DNA from: Butyricicoccus pullicaecorum DSM 23266
GTDB taxonomy: Bacteria > Bacillota > Clostridia > Oscillospirales > Butyricicoccaceae
NCBI RefSeq assembly: GCF_900167005.1
Contig: NZ_FUXW01000003.1
Location: forward strand, 257,261-321,260
DNA: 64,000 nucleotides
Reading direction: 5' to 3'
Part shown: piece by piece, positions 21,558 to 32,800 of the stretch
Layout: every line of letters starts with the position of its first letter
Position numbering within the stretch: the stretch's first letter is position 1
Made by a program: the position numbers and the translations under genes
Notes under the pieces: model-generated
The model's database searches: none
Told to the model about the DNA's origin: nothing
The model's input: only the letters and a program-made list of their open reading frames with translations

Positions 21558-23969
21558 TTATTTTACGACCAGATTGATGATCTTATTCTTAACGACGATG
21601 GTCTTGACGATATTCTTGCCGGCAACGGCATTCTTGACCTTCTCGTCTGCCAGTGCGGTATCGATTGCCAGCTGCTGCTCGCAGTCCATGGGCAGCTTGA
21701 CGGTCGACTTGAGCTTACCGTTGACCTGTACGCCGATTTCGATGGAGGACTCGACGGTCTTGGACTCGTCGAATACCGGCCAGCTCTCGAGCGACAGCAC
21801 GGTGTCATGGCCCAGCATCTGCCACAGCTCTTCGGTGACGTGCGGTGCAAAGGGGTTTGCCAGCTTGAGCAGGGTCTCGTACTCTGCACGATTGACGCCC
21901 TTGTCGTAGAACTGGTTGACCAGGCTCATCAGCGCTGCGATCGCGGTGTTATTCTTGAGGTTCTCGATATCCTCGCCGACCTTCTTGATGGTCTTGTGGA
22001 TAATGGTCTCGTTCTCCTCGGTGTAAGCGTCGCCGTCCTTGACCTGCTCGTACAGGTTCCAGATACGCTCGACGAAACGGCGGCAGCCCTTGATCGAGGT
22101 GGACGACCACGGTGCAGCCTTCTCAAAGTCACCGATGAACATCTCGTACAGACGCATGGTATCTGCGCCGTAGGTCTCGACGATCTCGTCGGGGTTTACG
22201 ACGTTGCCGCGGGACTTGGACATCTTCTCGCCATTCTCGCCCAGAATCATGCCGTGCGAGGTACGCTTTGCGTAGGGCTCCTTGGTGGGCACAACGCCGA
22301 TATCGTACAGGAACTTATGCCAGAAACGGCTGTACAGCAGGTGCAGTGTGGTGTGCTCCATACCGCCGTTGTACCAGTCTACCGGGCTCCAGTACTCCAG
22401 TGCTTCCTTAGAGCACAGCTCCTTGTCGTTGTGCGGGTCCATGTAGCGCAGGAAGTACCAGGACGAACCAGCCCACTGGGGCATGGTGTCGGTCTCGCGC
22501 TTTGCCGGGCCGCCGCAGCACGGGCAGGTGGTGTTGACCCAGTCGGTCATCTTAGCCAGCGGAGACTCACCGTTCTCGGTCGGCTCGTAGGAATCAACCT
22601 CGGGCAGAGTCAGCGGCAGCTGATCTTCGGGCAACGGAACAAAGCCGCACTTTTCACAGTGTACGATCGGGATGGGTTCGCCCCAGTAACGCTGACGGGA
22701 GAATACCCAGTCACGCAGCTTGTAGTTGACCTTCTGGTGACCGATGCCCTTCTCTTCCAGCCATGCGATCATCGCCGGGATAGCATCCTTGACCGTCTTG
22801 CCGTCCAGGAAGCCGGAATGTACCAGAATACCGGTCTCGTCCTTTGCGGTGAATGCAGCCTTCTGCACGTCCTCGCCGCCTGCTACGACCTCGATGATCT
22901 CGCAGCCGAACTTCTTTGCAAACTCCCAGTCACGGTCGTCGTGTGCCGGTACTGCCATGATGGCACCGGTGCCGTAGCTCATCAGAACGTAGTCGGATAC
23001 GAAAATCGGGATTTCCTTATCGTTGACCGGATTGATCGCACGCACGCCTTCCAGACGTACGCCGGTCTTGTCCTTGTTCAGCTCGGTACGCTCGAAGTCG
23101 GACTTGCGTGCTGCTTCTTCACGGTAAGCGCGAACATCCTCAATGTTAGACAGCTTGTCTGCCCACTTCTCGATTGCCGGATGCTCGGGCGAGATAACCA
23201 TGTAAGTTGCGCCGAACAGGGTGTCCGGGCGGGTGGTGTAAACGGTCAGGGTGTCGCCCTCGGTGGTCTTGAAGTCGACCTCAGCACCAGTCGAACGGCC
23301 GATCCAGTTCTTCTGCTGGGTCTTGACGCGCTCGATGTAGTCTACGTCGTCCAGATCGTCGATCAGACGCTGTGCGTACTTGGTGATGGCCAGCATCCAC
23401 TGGCTCTTGGTCTTGCGGACAACCTCGGAGCCGCAGCGCTCACATACGCCATTTACGACTTCCTCGTTTGCCAGAACACACTTACAGGAGGTGCACCAGT
23501 TGACTGCCATCTCCTTCTTGTATGCCAGACCCTTCTTGAACAGCTGGAGGAAAATCCACTGGGTCCACTTGTAGTAGTTCGGGTCGGTGGTGTTGATCTC
23601 ACGCGACCAGTCGAAAGACAGACCGAGCGACTTGAGCTGGCTCTTAAAGCGTGCGACGTTGTTCTTGGTGACCTCTGCCGGATGGATGTGGTTCTTGATG
23701 GCAAAGTTCTCGGTGGGCAGGCCGAATGCGTCCCAACCCATCGGGTAGAGCACGTTATAGCCCTGCATGCGTTTCTTGCGCGCTGCGATATCGAGCGCAG
23801 TGTAGGAACGCGGATGGCCTACGTGCAGACCCATGCCGGACGGGTACGGGAACTCGACCAGCGCGTAGAACTTGGGCTTTGTGTAATCATTGGGCGCGAC
23901 GAAGCATTCCTTCTCGTCCCAAATCTGCTGCCATTTTGCTTCGACAGCCTTGTGATCGTACTTATTCAA
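21558..23969 (-). CDS. leuS: Leucyl-tRNA synthetase
   Basis: A class I synthetase of about 803 residues that charges tRNA-Leu. The HIGH signature is HVGH (in [11 protein letters not shown]) and the KMSKS loop is [10 protein letters not shown]. The editing (CP1) domain with its conserved T-rich loop ([11 protein letters not shown]) lies between them. A Zn-binding CxxC pair (CTSCKCV and CERCGSE) is also seen. Homology begins at [16 protein letters not shown] start at 23969 has GGGGGT eight bases away and is preferred; an ATG at 23993 has no clear site and would add eight residues. It follows rsfS by 73 bases and is the last gene of a long minus-strand cluster. No T-box leader is seen before it. 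Confidence 0.95.
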   Translation of the reverse strand: MNKYDHKAVEAKWQQIWDEKECFVAPNDYTKPKFYALVEFPYPSGMGLHVGHPRSYTALDIAARKKRMQGYNVLYPMGWDAFGLPTENFAIKNHIHPAEVTKNNVARFKSQLKSLGLSFDWSREINTTDPNYYKWTQWIFLQLFKKGLAYKKEMAVNWCTSCKCVLANEEVVNGVCERCGSEVVRKTKSQWMLAITKYAQRLIDDLDDVDYIERVKTQQKNWIGRSTGAEVDFKTTEGDTLTVYTTRPDTLFGATYMVISPEHPAIEKWADKLSNIEDVRAYREEAARKSDFERTELNKDKTGVRLEGVRAINPVNDKEIPIFVSDYVLMSYGTGAIMAVPAHDDRDWEFAKKFGCEIIEVVAGGEDVQKAAFTAKDETGILVHSGFLDGKTVKDAIPAMIAWLEEKGIGHQKVNYKLRDWVFSRQRYWGEPIPIVHCEKCGFVPLPEDQLPLTLPEVDSYEPTENGESPLAKMTDWVNTTCPCCGGPAKRETDTMPQWAGSSWYFLRYMDPHNDKELCSKEALEYWSPVDWYNGGMEHTTLHLLYSRFWHKFLYDIGVVPTKEPYAKRTSHGMILGENGEKMSKSRGNVVNPDEIVETYGADTMRLYEMFIGDFEKAAPWSSTSIKGCRRFVERIWNLYEQVKDGDAYTEENETIIHKTIKKVGEDIENLKNNTAIAALMSLVNQFYDKGVNRAEYETLLKLANPFAPHVTEELWQMLGHDTVLSLESWPVFDESKTVESSIEIGVQVNGKLKSTVKLPMDCEQQLAIDTALADEKVKNAVAGKNIVKTIVVKNKIINLVVK

Positions 23970-24042
23970 CGGTATAACCCCCAATGCTTTCATCGGGCGG
24001 CACGGCTTCACCCGTACCGCCCGCTGCAAAATCTAAAATAAA

Positions 24043-24417
24043 TTACTGAACTTCCTCGTCCTGCACGCCCAGCTCCTTGAGCGAAATCGGCGTGCCATCC
24101 TTCCACAGGTTCTCCAGATTGTAGAACTTGCGTGCCTCGGGTACGAATACGTGCACCAGAACGCTGCCGTAGTCGAGCAGAATCCAGGTCGAGGACTCAA
24201 AGCCCTCGATGTGGTGCGGGGTGATGTCGTGGTCGTACTTGAGGTGATATTCTACGCTGTCTGCCAGCGCCTTGACCTGGGTGGTCGAGGTCGCGGTGCA
24301 GATGACGAAATACTCGGTCAAAGAGGTCAGATGCTCGACGTGCAGAACGTCGATCTCCTTGCCCTTGCGCTCCAAAAGCGCCTCACAGATATATCTTGCT
24401 GTCTCCTGTGCGTTCAT
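24043..24417 (-). CDS. rsfS: Ribosomal silencing factor RsfS
   Basis: A 124-residue protein of the RsfS/Iojap family, which binds ribosomal protein uL14 and stops subunit joining under starvation. Typical segments are EHLTSLTEYFVICTATS, GFESSTWILLDYGSVLVHVF and EARKFYNLENLW. Its place after nadD, yqeK and the LCP gene is the standard Firmicutes order. The start has GGAGAG. It probably shares a transcript with leuS downstream. Confidence 0.95.
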   Translation of the reverse strand: MNAQETARYICEALLERKGKEIDVLHVEHLTSLTEYFVICTATSTTQVKALADSVEYHLKYDHDITPHHIEGFESSTWILLDYGSVLVHVFVPEARKFYNLENLWKDGTPISLKELGVQDEEVQ

Positions 24418-24440
24418 TTACGCTCTCCTTTTTATCAATC

Positions 24441-26009
24441 TTATGCTTCCGGGTCTCCTGCGACCGGAGCCTCGGGCTCCGGCTCGGACGGAGTGGACTG
24501 ACTGCTGTCAGAGCCCGCGTCCGAAGAAGATCCGCTTGTATTGCTGTCCGAACCGGTGTCCGAGCTGCTGCTCGATCCATCGTTCGATTCATTATTCGAA
24601 GATTCCGAGGAACTATCCCCGCTGCTGCTCGAATCGGACGACGACTCCGAATCGCTGTTATCCGACGAGCTGCCGCCGCTCTCAGACGAGGACGTGTCTT
24701 CCGAATCCGAGGTATCCGTGCTGCCGCTGCTCTCGCTGTCCGGCTCTTCGGTCTCCTCGTCTGCCTCTTCCTGTCCGCTGTAATCGTAATAATCCGATTC
24801 ATCGTCCTCACTCGAGGTATTCTCGCGGCGCTCGCCGTCCGGCGGGGACTCGATGACATCCAGCGACGTGATGGGCTTATCATACGGGTTAAAGTATGTG
24901 TTTACAAGTTCGAGTGTCTTTTCCTCGTTCGGGAAGAAGAAAGACAGATAAGCGTCGCTGCCTGCATACGAGCTTGCCGGATAGCCCGGCAGGGTAAACA
25001 TCTGGATGTTTGCGGTATCTACCTGCATGGCCTGATTTGCCATCCAAACGATCTCACCCAAGGTCAGATCGGTCTTTACATTGTTGAACACCGCTTCGGC
25101 AATGGGCTTTGCCTTGAGAATGTTCTCGGGCTTGAGAATCTGCTCGGCCAGATACTTGAGGAACTCCTGCTGCTTCTGAATACGGCTCTCATCACCGCCG
25201 TCATAGCCCTCGGTCTGCAGATAAGTGTAACCGGGGTCGTTATGACGCCAGCGCAGGAACTCAACGACCTGCTCGCCGTTCATGTGCTGCATGCCGGGTT
25301 CAAAATAGATATACAGATCCTGTACCGGGTCGTTGTAAATCATCTTAAACGGTACGTTATAATCGATGCCGCCGATGGCGTCAACGATCTGCGCGATGCC
25401 GTCGAAGTTGACGACGATATACTTATCCGGCGTAAATCCGATGACTTTTTTAACTTCCTTTAAGGTATTGTCAATATCCTGATGCGAACCGTAAGCTGCG
25501 TTGATCTTGCGGCTTGCGCCCGTGCGGTTATTGCTGCACATGACGTCACGCGGGATATTGAGTACATTGACCTTATGATTCTTGGTATCAAAACCGACGA
25601 CCATCATGTTGTCGGTACGGGTCTCATCGATATCGGTTGCGCACACAAGGAAGGTAAAGTAATCGCTGATGCGCTGTCCGGGATCGACGGTCACCGCGTC
25701 ACCATTTTCGGTGTCGACGATGGTCTTATCGTTCTCGTGTACCTTGATCTCGGGCGGCTTGATAAAGTGCACGGCAGCAAAGGCTGCGCCCGCAAGCAGA
25801 AAAGCGATGATGGCAAAAATCAGCAAAGCGATGCTCTTTTTGCTGCTTTTCTTCCCTTTTCCCTTGGTTTTTTTACCGCCTCCTCCAGCGTCCTGAACAT
25901 CGGTCAGATGATAGTCCGGATCGCCGTCATAAGGGGTATAAACGGACACATCTTTTTTCTTCTTGTCTTTTTTGCTCCGTTTGCTGGCTTTGCTGCCAAA
26001 GATCTTCAT
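24441..26009 (-). CDS. LytR-CpsA-Psr family glycopolymer transferase with acidic Ser-rich tail
   Basis: A 522-residue type II membrane protein that attaches anionic glycopolymers, such as teichoic acids or capsule, to peptidoglycan. The cytoplasmic N-terminus (1-58) is Lys-rich. One membrane helix spans about 59-83. The LCP domain (about 117-290) has the conserved arginines and aspartates: TDNMMVVGFD, NIPRDVM and GGIDYNV, then FLRWRHND. After residue 395 comes a 125-residue tail made almost only of Ser, Asp, Glu, Thr and Gly, ending in a Pro/Glu stretch. Such a tail is unusual in length and is probably disordered outside the cell. It sits between yqeK and rsfS, a common place for LCP genes. 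Confidence 0.92.
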   Translation of the reverse strand: MKIFGSKASKRSKKDKKKKDVSVYTPYDGDPDYHLTDVQDAGGGGKKTKGKGKKSSKKSIALLIFAIIAFLLAGAAFAAVHFIKPPEIKVHENDKTIVDTENGDAVTVDPGQRISDYFTFLVCATDIDETRTDNMMVVGFDTKNHKVNVLNIPRDVMCSNNRTGASRKINAAYGSHQDIDNTLKEVKKVIGFTPDKYIVVNFDGIAQIVDAIGGIDYNVPFKMIYNDPVQDLYIYFEPGMQHMNGEQVVEFLRWRHNDPGYTYLQTEGYDGGDESRIQKQQEFLKYLAEQILKPENILKAKPIAEAVFNNVKTDLTLGEIVWMANQAMQVDTANIQMFTLPGYPASSYAGSDAYLSFFFPNEEKTLELVNTYFNPYDKPITSLDVIESPPDGERRENTSSEDDESDYYDYSGQEEADEETEEPDSESSGSTDTSDSEDTSSSESGGSSSDNSDSESSSDSSSSGDSSSESSNNESNDGSSSSSDTGSDSNTSGSSSDAGSDSSQSTPSEPEPEAPVAGDPEA

Positions 26010-26014
26010 GCTTT

Positions 26015-26614
26015 TTACACTCCGCTTCCTTCCGCGCCAAACTTGCGCTGTACGCCTTGCCGAATGAGCGCATTGCGGGCAGCCATGGTGTCGGGATGGA
26101 TGAGTTTCCCGCGGCTGAGCAGATCGTAGAGCGACTGATCGAAGCAGTACAGCAGCGCTTCATCGATATCGGTCTTGGCCAGTTCTCTGGCAGGCTCTAC
26201 GCCGTCAAAATCCCGTGTTTCCTCGATGTAATCGGCAAGATAGATGATTTTGTCGAGCAGCGTCATGTCTGCTTTGCCGGTCGTATGGCAGGCGATGGCA
26301 TCGACGATATCCTGCGGTGCGCCGTACTCATGCTGAGCGATGGCGGCGGCTGTTTTGCCGTGCAGCATTTTCCACTCGATTTTTTCGATATCACAGGGTA
26401 TTATACCGTATTTATCGCATAAATACAACTGTTCTTCTTTAGAAAGTCGTTTTGTTATGTCATGCAGCAGCGCCGCGAAAGCGGCTTTTTCCACGTCCCC
26501 GCCGAACCGTTCGGCGAGCATTTTGGCCGCTCGCTCACAGCCGAGCGTATGGGTATAGCGATAGCCGGACAGACGAGATAAGATGGACTGTCGTTCGAGT
26601 TCTGTACATAACAT
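26015..26614 (-). CDS. yqeK: YqeK-type bis(5'-nucleosyl)-tetraphosphatase (HD domain)
   Basis: A 199-residue HD-domain hydrolase that symmetrically cleaves Ap4A to ADP. Metal ligands follow the YqeK pattern: YRYTHTLGCE, AALLHDITK (HD pair), WKMLHGKTAA, ACHTTGKADMT and IIYLADYIEE. It directly follows nadD, as in many Firmicutes, and is six bases from the LCP gene. NadD and YqeK occur as one fused protein in some relatives, which suggests a link with nucleotide and NAD metabolism. Confidence 0.93.
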   Translation of the reverse strand: MLCTELERQSILSRLSGYRYTHTLGCERAAKMLAERFGGDVEKAAFAALLHDITKRLSKEEQLYLCDKYGIIPCDIEKIEWKMLHGKTAAAIAQHEYGAPQDIVDAIACHTTGKADMTLLDKIIYLADYIEETRDFDGVEPARELAKTDIDEALLYCFDQSLYDLLSRGKLIHPDTMAARNALIRQGVQRKFGAEGSGV

Positions 26615-26629
26615 AACAAAAACCGCCTT

Positions 26630-27244
26630 TCAAACTGTCATTTTATTCGGAAATTTTTCATATAACCGATTTTCCCGGATGTATGCCGCAACCGGCGGCG
26701 GGGTCATTTGTTCAAAGAAGCCGATGCGGCGCACGTCGGTCGACGAGAGCGGAAGCACCGGGGCATCGATGAGCGAAATTTTTGCGTTCATCGTGTGCCG
26801 CAGGAGCTCTGCCTTATCGCGCAGCGCCTGCTGATCGTTCACATCGCGTGCGACCACGGCCAGACGTGCCAGACGCGCGATCTCCTCAGGTGCACGCCAG
26901 CACACGTCGAAGGTCAACAGCATATCGGTGCCAACGATCAGGGTCAGGTCGTCATATCCCGCATCGTGCAGCGCGTGCAGGGTGTCGACCGTATAGCTCG
27001 CACCGCCGCGGCGCACTTCGATGTCGCACAGCTCGGCCCAGTCATACGGCTCGGCCATCAGGCGCACCATCTCACACCGCTGCTGCGCAGTCGCGCTGCC
27101 CTCAGGAATCTTCTTGTGCGGCGGCAGGTTGGTCGGGATGAAGAGCACCCGGTCCAGTCCGAGTGCCTCCCGCACATGCTTTGCCGCAGCCAGATGACCG
27201 TTGTGCGGCGGGTTGAACGTCCCGCCGAGCACTCCTGTCTTCAT
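26630..27244 (-). CDS. nadD: Nicotinate-nucleotide adenylyltransferase
   Basis: A 204-residue nucleotidyltransferase that makes deamido-NAD from nicotinate mononucleotide and ATP. The N-terminal GGTFNPPHNGH holds the (H/T)xGH ATP motif. IPTNLPPHKK follows, and LSSTDVRR is the C-terminal ISSTxxR motif. The start codon is two bases after the yhbY stop region, so translation is probably coupled. It belongs to the yhbY-nadD-yqeK block. Confidence 0.95.
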   Translation of the reverse strand: MKTGVLGGTFNPPHNGHLAAAKHVREALGLDRVLFIPTNLPPHKKIPEGSATAQQRCEMVRLMAEPYDWAELCDIEVRRGGASYTVDTLHALHDAGYDDLTLIVGTDMLLTFDVCWRAPEEIARLARLAVVARDVNDQQALRDKAELLRHTMNAKISLIDAPVLPLSSTDVRRIGFFEQMTPPPVAAYIRENRLYEKFPNKMTV

Positions 27245-27247
27245 CGC

Positions 27248-27547
27248 TTACTTCTCCAGTACGATCTTGCGCTTGTCCGGGTCAGAGGACTGGCGGTACA
27301 GTACAAACTTGGTGCCGATGCACTGTACACCGTCGGCTCCGGTCGCCTCGCACAGCGCCTCGGATACGGTCTTGGGCGTGAGCATGGCGTTTTCGAGCAC
27401 CTTGCCCTTGACCAGCTCATGGTTCTCCAGCAGAACCTCGAGCTGAGAGATGACACCGTCGGTCACGCCATCCTTGCCGATGTGCAGGGTGACGGCCAGG
27501 GGGTTGGATAACTTGCGCAGGTATGCGCGCTGTTTACTGGTCAGCAT
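27248..27547 (-). CDS. yhbY: CRM-domain RNA-binding protein YhbY
   Basis: A 99-residue protein consisting of one CRM domain, a small KH-like fold found on ribosomal precursors. LTSKQRAYLRKLSNPL, the GKDGVT(D) loop (standard GKxGLT) and GTKFVLYR are the conserved parts. It is thought to help assembly of the large ribosomal subunit. It lies between rdgB and nadD, as in other Clostridia. Confidence 0.92.
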   Translation of the reverse strand: MLTSKQRAYLRKLSNPLAVTLHIGKDGVTDGVISQLEVLLENHELVKGKVLENAMLTPKTVSEALCEATGADGVQCIGTKFVLYRQSSDPDKRKIVLEK

Positions 27548-27571
27548 AAATTTTTCTCCTGTTTTCGTAAA

Positions 27572-28153
27572 TTATTTGAGTCGTTTGCTCAGGGCGTTCG
27601 CCAGCTTTTGCAGCGCACGTCCCCGATGGGAAATCTGATTTTTGGTCTGCTGGGACAGCTCACCAAACGTACAGTCGTATTCGCGTACATAGAACAGCGG
27701 ATCGTAGCCGAAGCCACCCGTGCCGTGCAGCTCGGTCAGGATCTCACCCTCGCACTCGCCGCGCACATTGATTTCCTGTCCGTCGGGCAGCACGCAGCAG
27801 ATCGCGCACACAAAACGCGCCTGCCGCTCGCACTCGTCGATGTGCTCCATGTTCTTAAGCAGGAACAGGTTGCGGTCGTTGTCCGTGCCCGGGCAGTACC
27901 GCGCCGAGTAAACACCCGGTGCACCGCCCAGTGCGTCAACTTCCAGTCCAGAATCGTCCGCAATGGCGGGCAGTCCGGTGTGTGCATGTGCTGCAAGCGC
28001 CTTGATCCGCGCGTTCTCCTCGAACGTAGTGCCGTCCTCAGCCGGTTCCGGAGCATCGTCGGGCAGAGCCACAACTTCAATGCCCAGTCCGCCCAGAATG
28101 GCTGACAGCTCGTCCAGTTTCTTCTTGTTATGAGACGCCAATACAAACCGCAT
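27572..28153 (-). CDS. rdgB: XTP/dITP pyrophosphatase
   Basis: A 193-residue Ham1/RdgB enzyme that removes deaminated purine nucleotides by hydrolysing them to monophosphates. It starts with the SHNKKKLDEL motif (T/S-x-N-x-x-K-x-x-E in the family). DDSGLEVDALGGAPGVYSARY is the central metal and substrate loop, and SHRGRAL is near the end. It starts three bases after rph, so the two are co-translated, as in many bacteria. Confidence 0.95.
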   Translation of the reverse strand: MRFVLASHNKKKLDELSAILGGLGIEVVALPDDAPEPAEDGTTFEENARIKALAAHAHTGLPAIADDSGLEVDALGGAPGVYSARYCPGTDNDRNLFLLKNMEHIDECERQARFVCAICCVLPDGQEINVRGECEGEILTELHGTGGFGYDPLFYVREYDCTFGELSQQTKNQISHRGRALQKLANALSKRLK

Positions 28154-28156
28154 GAT

Positions 28157-28876
28157 TTAGTCCTCCATTGCCGCACGCTGCGCCGCGCACAGCACTGCGT
28201 TGCCCGTGCTGCCCAGTGCCAAAAGCTGGGTCAGCTCGTCCTTGCTGAACGGTCTTCCCTCACCCGTGCCCTGAATCTCGACGAACTCGCCCGAGCCGGT
28301 CATAATGAGGTTACAGTCCACAATCGCGTGAGAGTCCTCGGCATAATTAAGGTCGAGGACGGCCTCATCCTCGAAAATACCGGCAGAAACCGCCGATACG
28401 GTGTCGGTCAGCGGCATTTTTTCAATCACACCGCTATCTACCAGCTTCTTGCAGGCAATCCACAGCGCGACATAGCCGCCAGTGATGGACGCGCAGCGCG
28501 TGCCGCCGTCAGCCTGAATAACATCGCAGTCTACCACGATCTGACGCTCGCCCAGTGCCTCACGATCGACGACCGCGCGCAGCGCACGTCCGATCAGGCG
28601 CTGAATCTCAGCCGAGCGGCCATTGAGCTTGAGCTTGGAAATGTCACGCGGCGAGCGCGTGTTGGTCGCGCGCGGCAGCATAGAATACTCGGCGGTGACC
28701 CAGCCAAGGCCGGTGTCCTTGAGGAAGGGTGGTACCTTCTCCTCGACCGTCGCGTTGCAAATAACCTTGGTGTTGCCGCAGGAAATCAGTACCGATCCCT
28801 CTGCATGCATGGTGAAATCCTTGATGATCTGAATGGGGCGCATCTCGTCTGTGCGTCTTCCGTCTGGTCTTGTCAT
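28157..28876 (-). CDS. rph: Ribonuclease PH
   Basis: A 239-residue phosphorolytic 3'-5' exoribonuclease that trims tRNA 3' ends. It begins with [13 protein letters not shown]. The phosphate-binding region ([13 protein letters not shown]) and the catalytic-site sequence [16 protein letters not shown] are intact. Its ATG overlaps the ftsY stop by four bases (ATGA), so translation is coupled. RdgB follows. Confidence 0.96.
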   Translation of the reverse strand: MTRPDGRRTDEMRPIQIIKDFTMHAEGSVLISCGNTKVICNATVEEKVPPFLKDTGLGWVTAEYSMLPRATNTRSPRDISKLKLNGRSAEIQRLIGRALRAVVDREALGERQIVVDCDVIQADGGTRCASITGGYVALWIACKKLVDSGVIEKMPLTDTVSAVSAGIFEDEAVLDLNYAEDSHAIVDCNLIMTGSGEFVEIQGTGEGRPFSKDELTQLLALGSTGNAVLCAAQRAAMED

Positions 28877-29799
28877 GATTCCATATCCTCCACGGGAGGC
28901 AGCAGCGCCTCCAGAAATTCCGAACGATTAAAGTCCATCAGGTCGTCGATGCCCTCACCGACACCGACCAGCTTGACCGGGACACCCAAACCTGCCGAGA
29001 TAGCAACCACGATACCGCCCTTAGCCGTGCCGTCGAGCTTGGTCAGGATGATACCGGTGAGCTTTGCCACCTTGTTGAACGACTCAGCCTGATAGACCGC
29101 GTTCTGACCGGTGGTGGCATCCAGCACCAGCAGGGTTTCACGTGCTGCGCCGGGCAGCTCACGGTCGATGATGCGGTCGATCTTGCCCAACTCGTTCATC
29201 AGGTTCTGCTTGTTGTGCAGACGGCCTGCGGTGTCGATGATGATAACATCCGAGCCGCGTGCCTTGGCTGCCGCGATCGAGTCAAAGACAACCGCTGCCG
29301 GGTCGGAGCCCTCGCCGTGGCGCACGATGTCAGCGCCTGCACGCTTGGCCCAGATCTCGAGCTGATCGGCTGCCGCTGCGCGGAAGGTATCGGCTGCCGA
29401 CAGCATGACCTTCTTGCCCTCTGCCACATAGCGGGAAGCAATCTTGCCGATGGACGTGGTCTTGCCCACGCCGTTGACGCCGATCACCAGAATGACCGCC
29501 GGCTTGGTGTCCAGATGCAGCTCGGTGTCGTGGTCCATCATGTCGGACAGCACGTCCTTGAGCACACAGCGCAGCGCAAGCGGGGTGTCGATGCGCTGAT
29601 GCTTTGCGATGTCCTCCACCTTCTCGGTGGCCTCGGCTGCAACCGTCGCGCCGATGTCGGACAGAATGAGCGCTTCTTCAAGCTGCTCGAGCGAGTCGGC
29701 ATCGATCTTGACGAAGGTGCTCATGATGTCGCTGAACTGCTCGCTCACCGCGTCAGTGGTGCGCTTGAGTCCTTGCTTGATCTTATCAAAAAATCCCAT
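28873..29799 (-). CDS. ftsY: Signal recognition particle receptor FtsY
   Basis: A 308-residue SRP GTPase that docks ribosome-SRP complexes at the membrane. The short N-terminal part lacks the long acidic A domain of E. coli FtsY, as is usual in Firmicutes. G-domain motifs are [13 protein letters not shown] (G1), DTFRAAA, DTAGR (G3) and [10 protein letters not shown] (G4). It lies right after smc, the classic smc-ftsY pair, and overlaps rph by four bases. Confidence 0.96.
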   Translation of the reverse strand: MGFFDKIKQGLKRTTDAVSEQFSDIMSTFVKIDADSLEQLEEALILSDIGATVAAEATEKVEDIAKHQRIDTPLALRCVLKDVLSDMMDHDTELHLDTKPAVILVIGVNGVGKTTSIGKIASRYVAEGKKVMLSAADTFRAAAADQLEIWAKRAGADIVRHGEGSDPAAVVFDSIAAAKARGSDVIIIDTAGRLHNKQNLMNELGKIDRIIDRELPGAARETLLVLDATTGQNAVYQAESFNKVAKLTGIILTKLDGTAKGGIVVAISAGLGVPVKLVGVGEGIDDLMDFNRSEFLEALLPPVEDMES

Positions 29800-29823
29800 A
29801 TTTTTACTCCTTTACGGATATTT

Positions 29824-32800
29824 TTAAGCGATTGTGCCCTGGAATTTGCGCTCGGCCTCAGCCAGATTGAGCATCAGCATACGCGACACGCCCTGCTCCT
29901 GCATGGTCACGCCATAGAGCATGTCGGCCTCCTCCATCGTACCGCGTCGGTGCGTGATGGCGATGAACTGGGTTGCACCCGACAGGCGGCGCAGATACTG
30001 CGCGTATCTGGCGACGTTCACGTCGTCCAGTGCAGCCTCGATCTCGTCGAGCACACAGAACGGCGTCGGCCGCACCTTGAGGATGGCAAAGTAGAGCGCG
30101 ATGGCGACAAATGCCTTTTCGCCGCCCGACAGCAAGGTGATGGTCTTAACCGCCTTGCCCGGCGGACTGACCTTGATGTCGATGCCGCAGTTTAGGATAT
30201 CTGAGGTGTCGGCCAGCTGCAATTCGGCATGACCGCCGCCAAAGATCTCGGTGAAGGTCTCGCCGAAATAATGGTTGAGTTTGGCAAACTCCGAGGCAAA
30301 AATCTCCTTCATGCGCACGGTCAGCTCGTCGATGACCTTTTGCAGCTCGCGCTGCGCGGTCTCCAGATCGTCCTTCTGCGTGCGCAGGAATTCAAAGCGC
30401 TCGGTCAGTGCAGCGTAAGCCTGCGGCGCGTCCAAGTTGACGTTGCCCAGCGTGCGCATCTGCGTGCGCAGCGTGTCGGCCTGACTGCGTGCCGCTGCCG
30501 GGTCGGGCAGCTCGATCCGAATGGCTTCCGCCGGGGTCGGCGTCAACTCGTAAGTCTCCCACATCTTATCCAAGATCTGGGTCTCCTCGTTTTTGAGCTG
30601 CACGCCCAGTGCCGTCAAGCGACCATTTTCCCGCTCGAGCGACAAAATCTCATCGTTTCGGCTCTGCGCCTGCCGGTCGACCTTGGTGCGCTCGGCCTCG
30701 ATGCGCATGCGCTGGTCGCTCTGCGCCCGCAACAGCTCGTGCAGACGGTCGAGATCCTGTCCGCCGTCCTGCTGCATCTGCCGTGCTTCGGCCAGCTGCT
30801 GCCGCATCTGCTCGGCTTCCTGCTCAAATCGCACGACTGCCTGTTCGCTTGCGTTCAGTCCGGCTGCCATTTCGCTGCGCAGACGTTCCAGATTTTCAGC
30901 CGCACGCTGTTCGGCGGCAAATTCGGTACGGTTTTCCGCCTGCGCGGTGCGCACCTGCTGCATCTGCATGATGCAGTCGTCGTGCGCAGCCTCCCAGGCA
31001 TTCTGACGTTCGTCCAATGCCTGCCGTTCGGCGGCAATCTGCGCGAGCGCTGCCGCGCAGTCGGACAGCCGCTGTTCGGTGTCCGCGATGGCCTGCTCAT
31101 ATTGTGCCCGGGCTGCGTCCAAATTGTCGCGCTCGAGCCGGAAACCTTCCAGTCGGGTGCGCAGGCTGTCCACCTTGGCACCGCGCTGTGCGACCACCGT
31201 CTGCAAGCGCGTGTGCTCCTGCTGCTGGTTTGCGCGTTCGCCCTCGATGGCGCGACGGTCGTACTCAACCGCGGCCAGCTCACTCTTGGCAGTATGTACC
31301 GCCTGCTCGGCCTGCTGTCTGGTCTGCTCCAGCTCTTTGGCCTTGGCTTCCAGCGTGTGCAGCTGGGACTCACGCGCCAGCACGCCGGTCGATTTGGACA
31401 TCGAACCGCCGGTCATCGCACCGCCTGCCTGGATGGTCTGACCGTCCAGCGTGACAATGCGGAAGCGGTTGTGGTATTTTTTCGCAATGGCAAGCGCCGC
31501 GTCCATGCCCTCGGCTACCACCGTACGCGCCAGCAGGTTCTGCACAATGGCACGATATGCGGCCGAACTTTCAACCAGCTGATCGGCCGTACCGCACACA
31601 CCGGGACAGGTTTCCAGTCCGCTCTCCTTGAGACTCATAGGACGGATGGTATCGAGCGGCAAGAAGGTAGCGCGGCCACCGTCGGTGCGTTTGAGGTACT
31701 CAATCGCCCGCTTGCCGTCCTGCGGTGTGTCCACGACAATGTGGGACGCTGCCGCACCCAGTGCCGTTTCGATCGCTGTGATAAACTTAGGCTGTACGGT
31801 AATCAGCTCGGACACCGGACCGTGAATGCCGGTCATCCGGCCACTGTCGGCCTGCTGCATAATACGCTTGACCGCACGCGAAAAGCCCTCGTAATCGCGC
31901 TTCATCTCGCGCAGCATACGAATGCGGTTGCCGGTGTCGGTGACCTCTGCGGTCACAGCTACCAGCGTCTCAGTGCGCTCTTCGACCTTTTTCTGTCGAA
32001 TTTCGGCCTTACGCGCCACGCCTGCCAGCTGATTTTCCGCCATTTCCAGCGCCTGACAGCAGGCATCCAGCGCATTTTGCTCGGCAAGCAGGGCTTGCTG
32101 CTCGGTTTCGAGCTGCTGCTCGGCCTGTTCGATGTCCTGTGCAATATTGCCCTTGCGACTGTCCATACCGGAAAGTCCGGTCTGCGCCGCGGTGCGGTCA
32201 AGTTCGGCGGCAAAGCGCGCCTTTTCCTGCGCATCCTGACGGATTTGCAGGGCTTCCCGCTCACGCCGCAGCGTGTTGGCCTGCTGCTGGGCATCTGCTT
32301 CCTGCGCCTCTAAATCGCGCAGTGTGTCGATATATCCCTCATACGCCGCTTGCAGAACGGCCTGCCGTGCGGCATGCTCGGCGGTCTGCGCGTCCAGCGT
32401 GCCCGCCTGTTCATTCTGTCTGGCGCACTCGCGGCGAGCGCGCTCGATGTTGTCTGCGTTATTTTTGAGGTTGGCCTCCAGCACCGCGCACCGGCTGGCC
32501 AGATCTGCGCGGCTCTGCTCGGCCGTGCGCATCTGCTGGCGCAGATCGTCGGCTGCGGCATCGGCACGGTGCAGGGCATTCGTCAGCTGCTCGGACTGCG
32601 CATACAGCTCGGCCTGTGCACTCTTGGCGGCATCCAGCTGCGCGCTGCACTGTGCGGCATCGGTCTGGTTCTTATCCATCTCGCCCCGCAGTCCGGTCAA
32701 GCGCTCGAGCCACAGCGACACCTCGAGTGCGCGCAGTTCATCGCGCAGACTCAGGTACTGCTGTGCCTTGTCGGCCTGCTCCTTGAGCGGCCCTGCCTGA

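Noticed and set aside
21807-24041. A 744-codon open frame on the plus strand opposite leuS, and similar long frames opposite smc, trmFO/topA, fusA-like, lysC and lysS
   Set aside because: They mirror well-conserved genes codon by codon. They arise from biased third positions in a GC-rich genome and have no ribosome sites or recognisable domains.
28722-28738. GGGTGGTACC on the plus strand, like the antiterminator motif of a T-box leader
   Set aside because: It lies inside the rph coding sequence on the opposite strand, with no stem I elements, no terminator and no downstream plus-strand gene.
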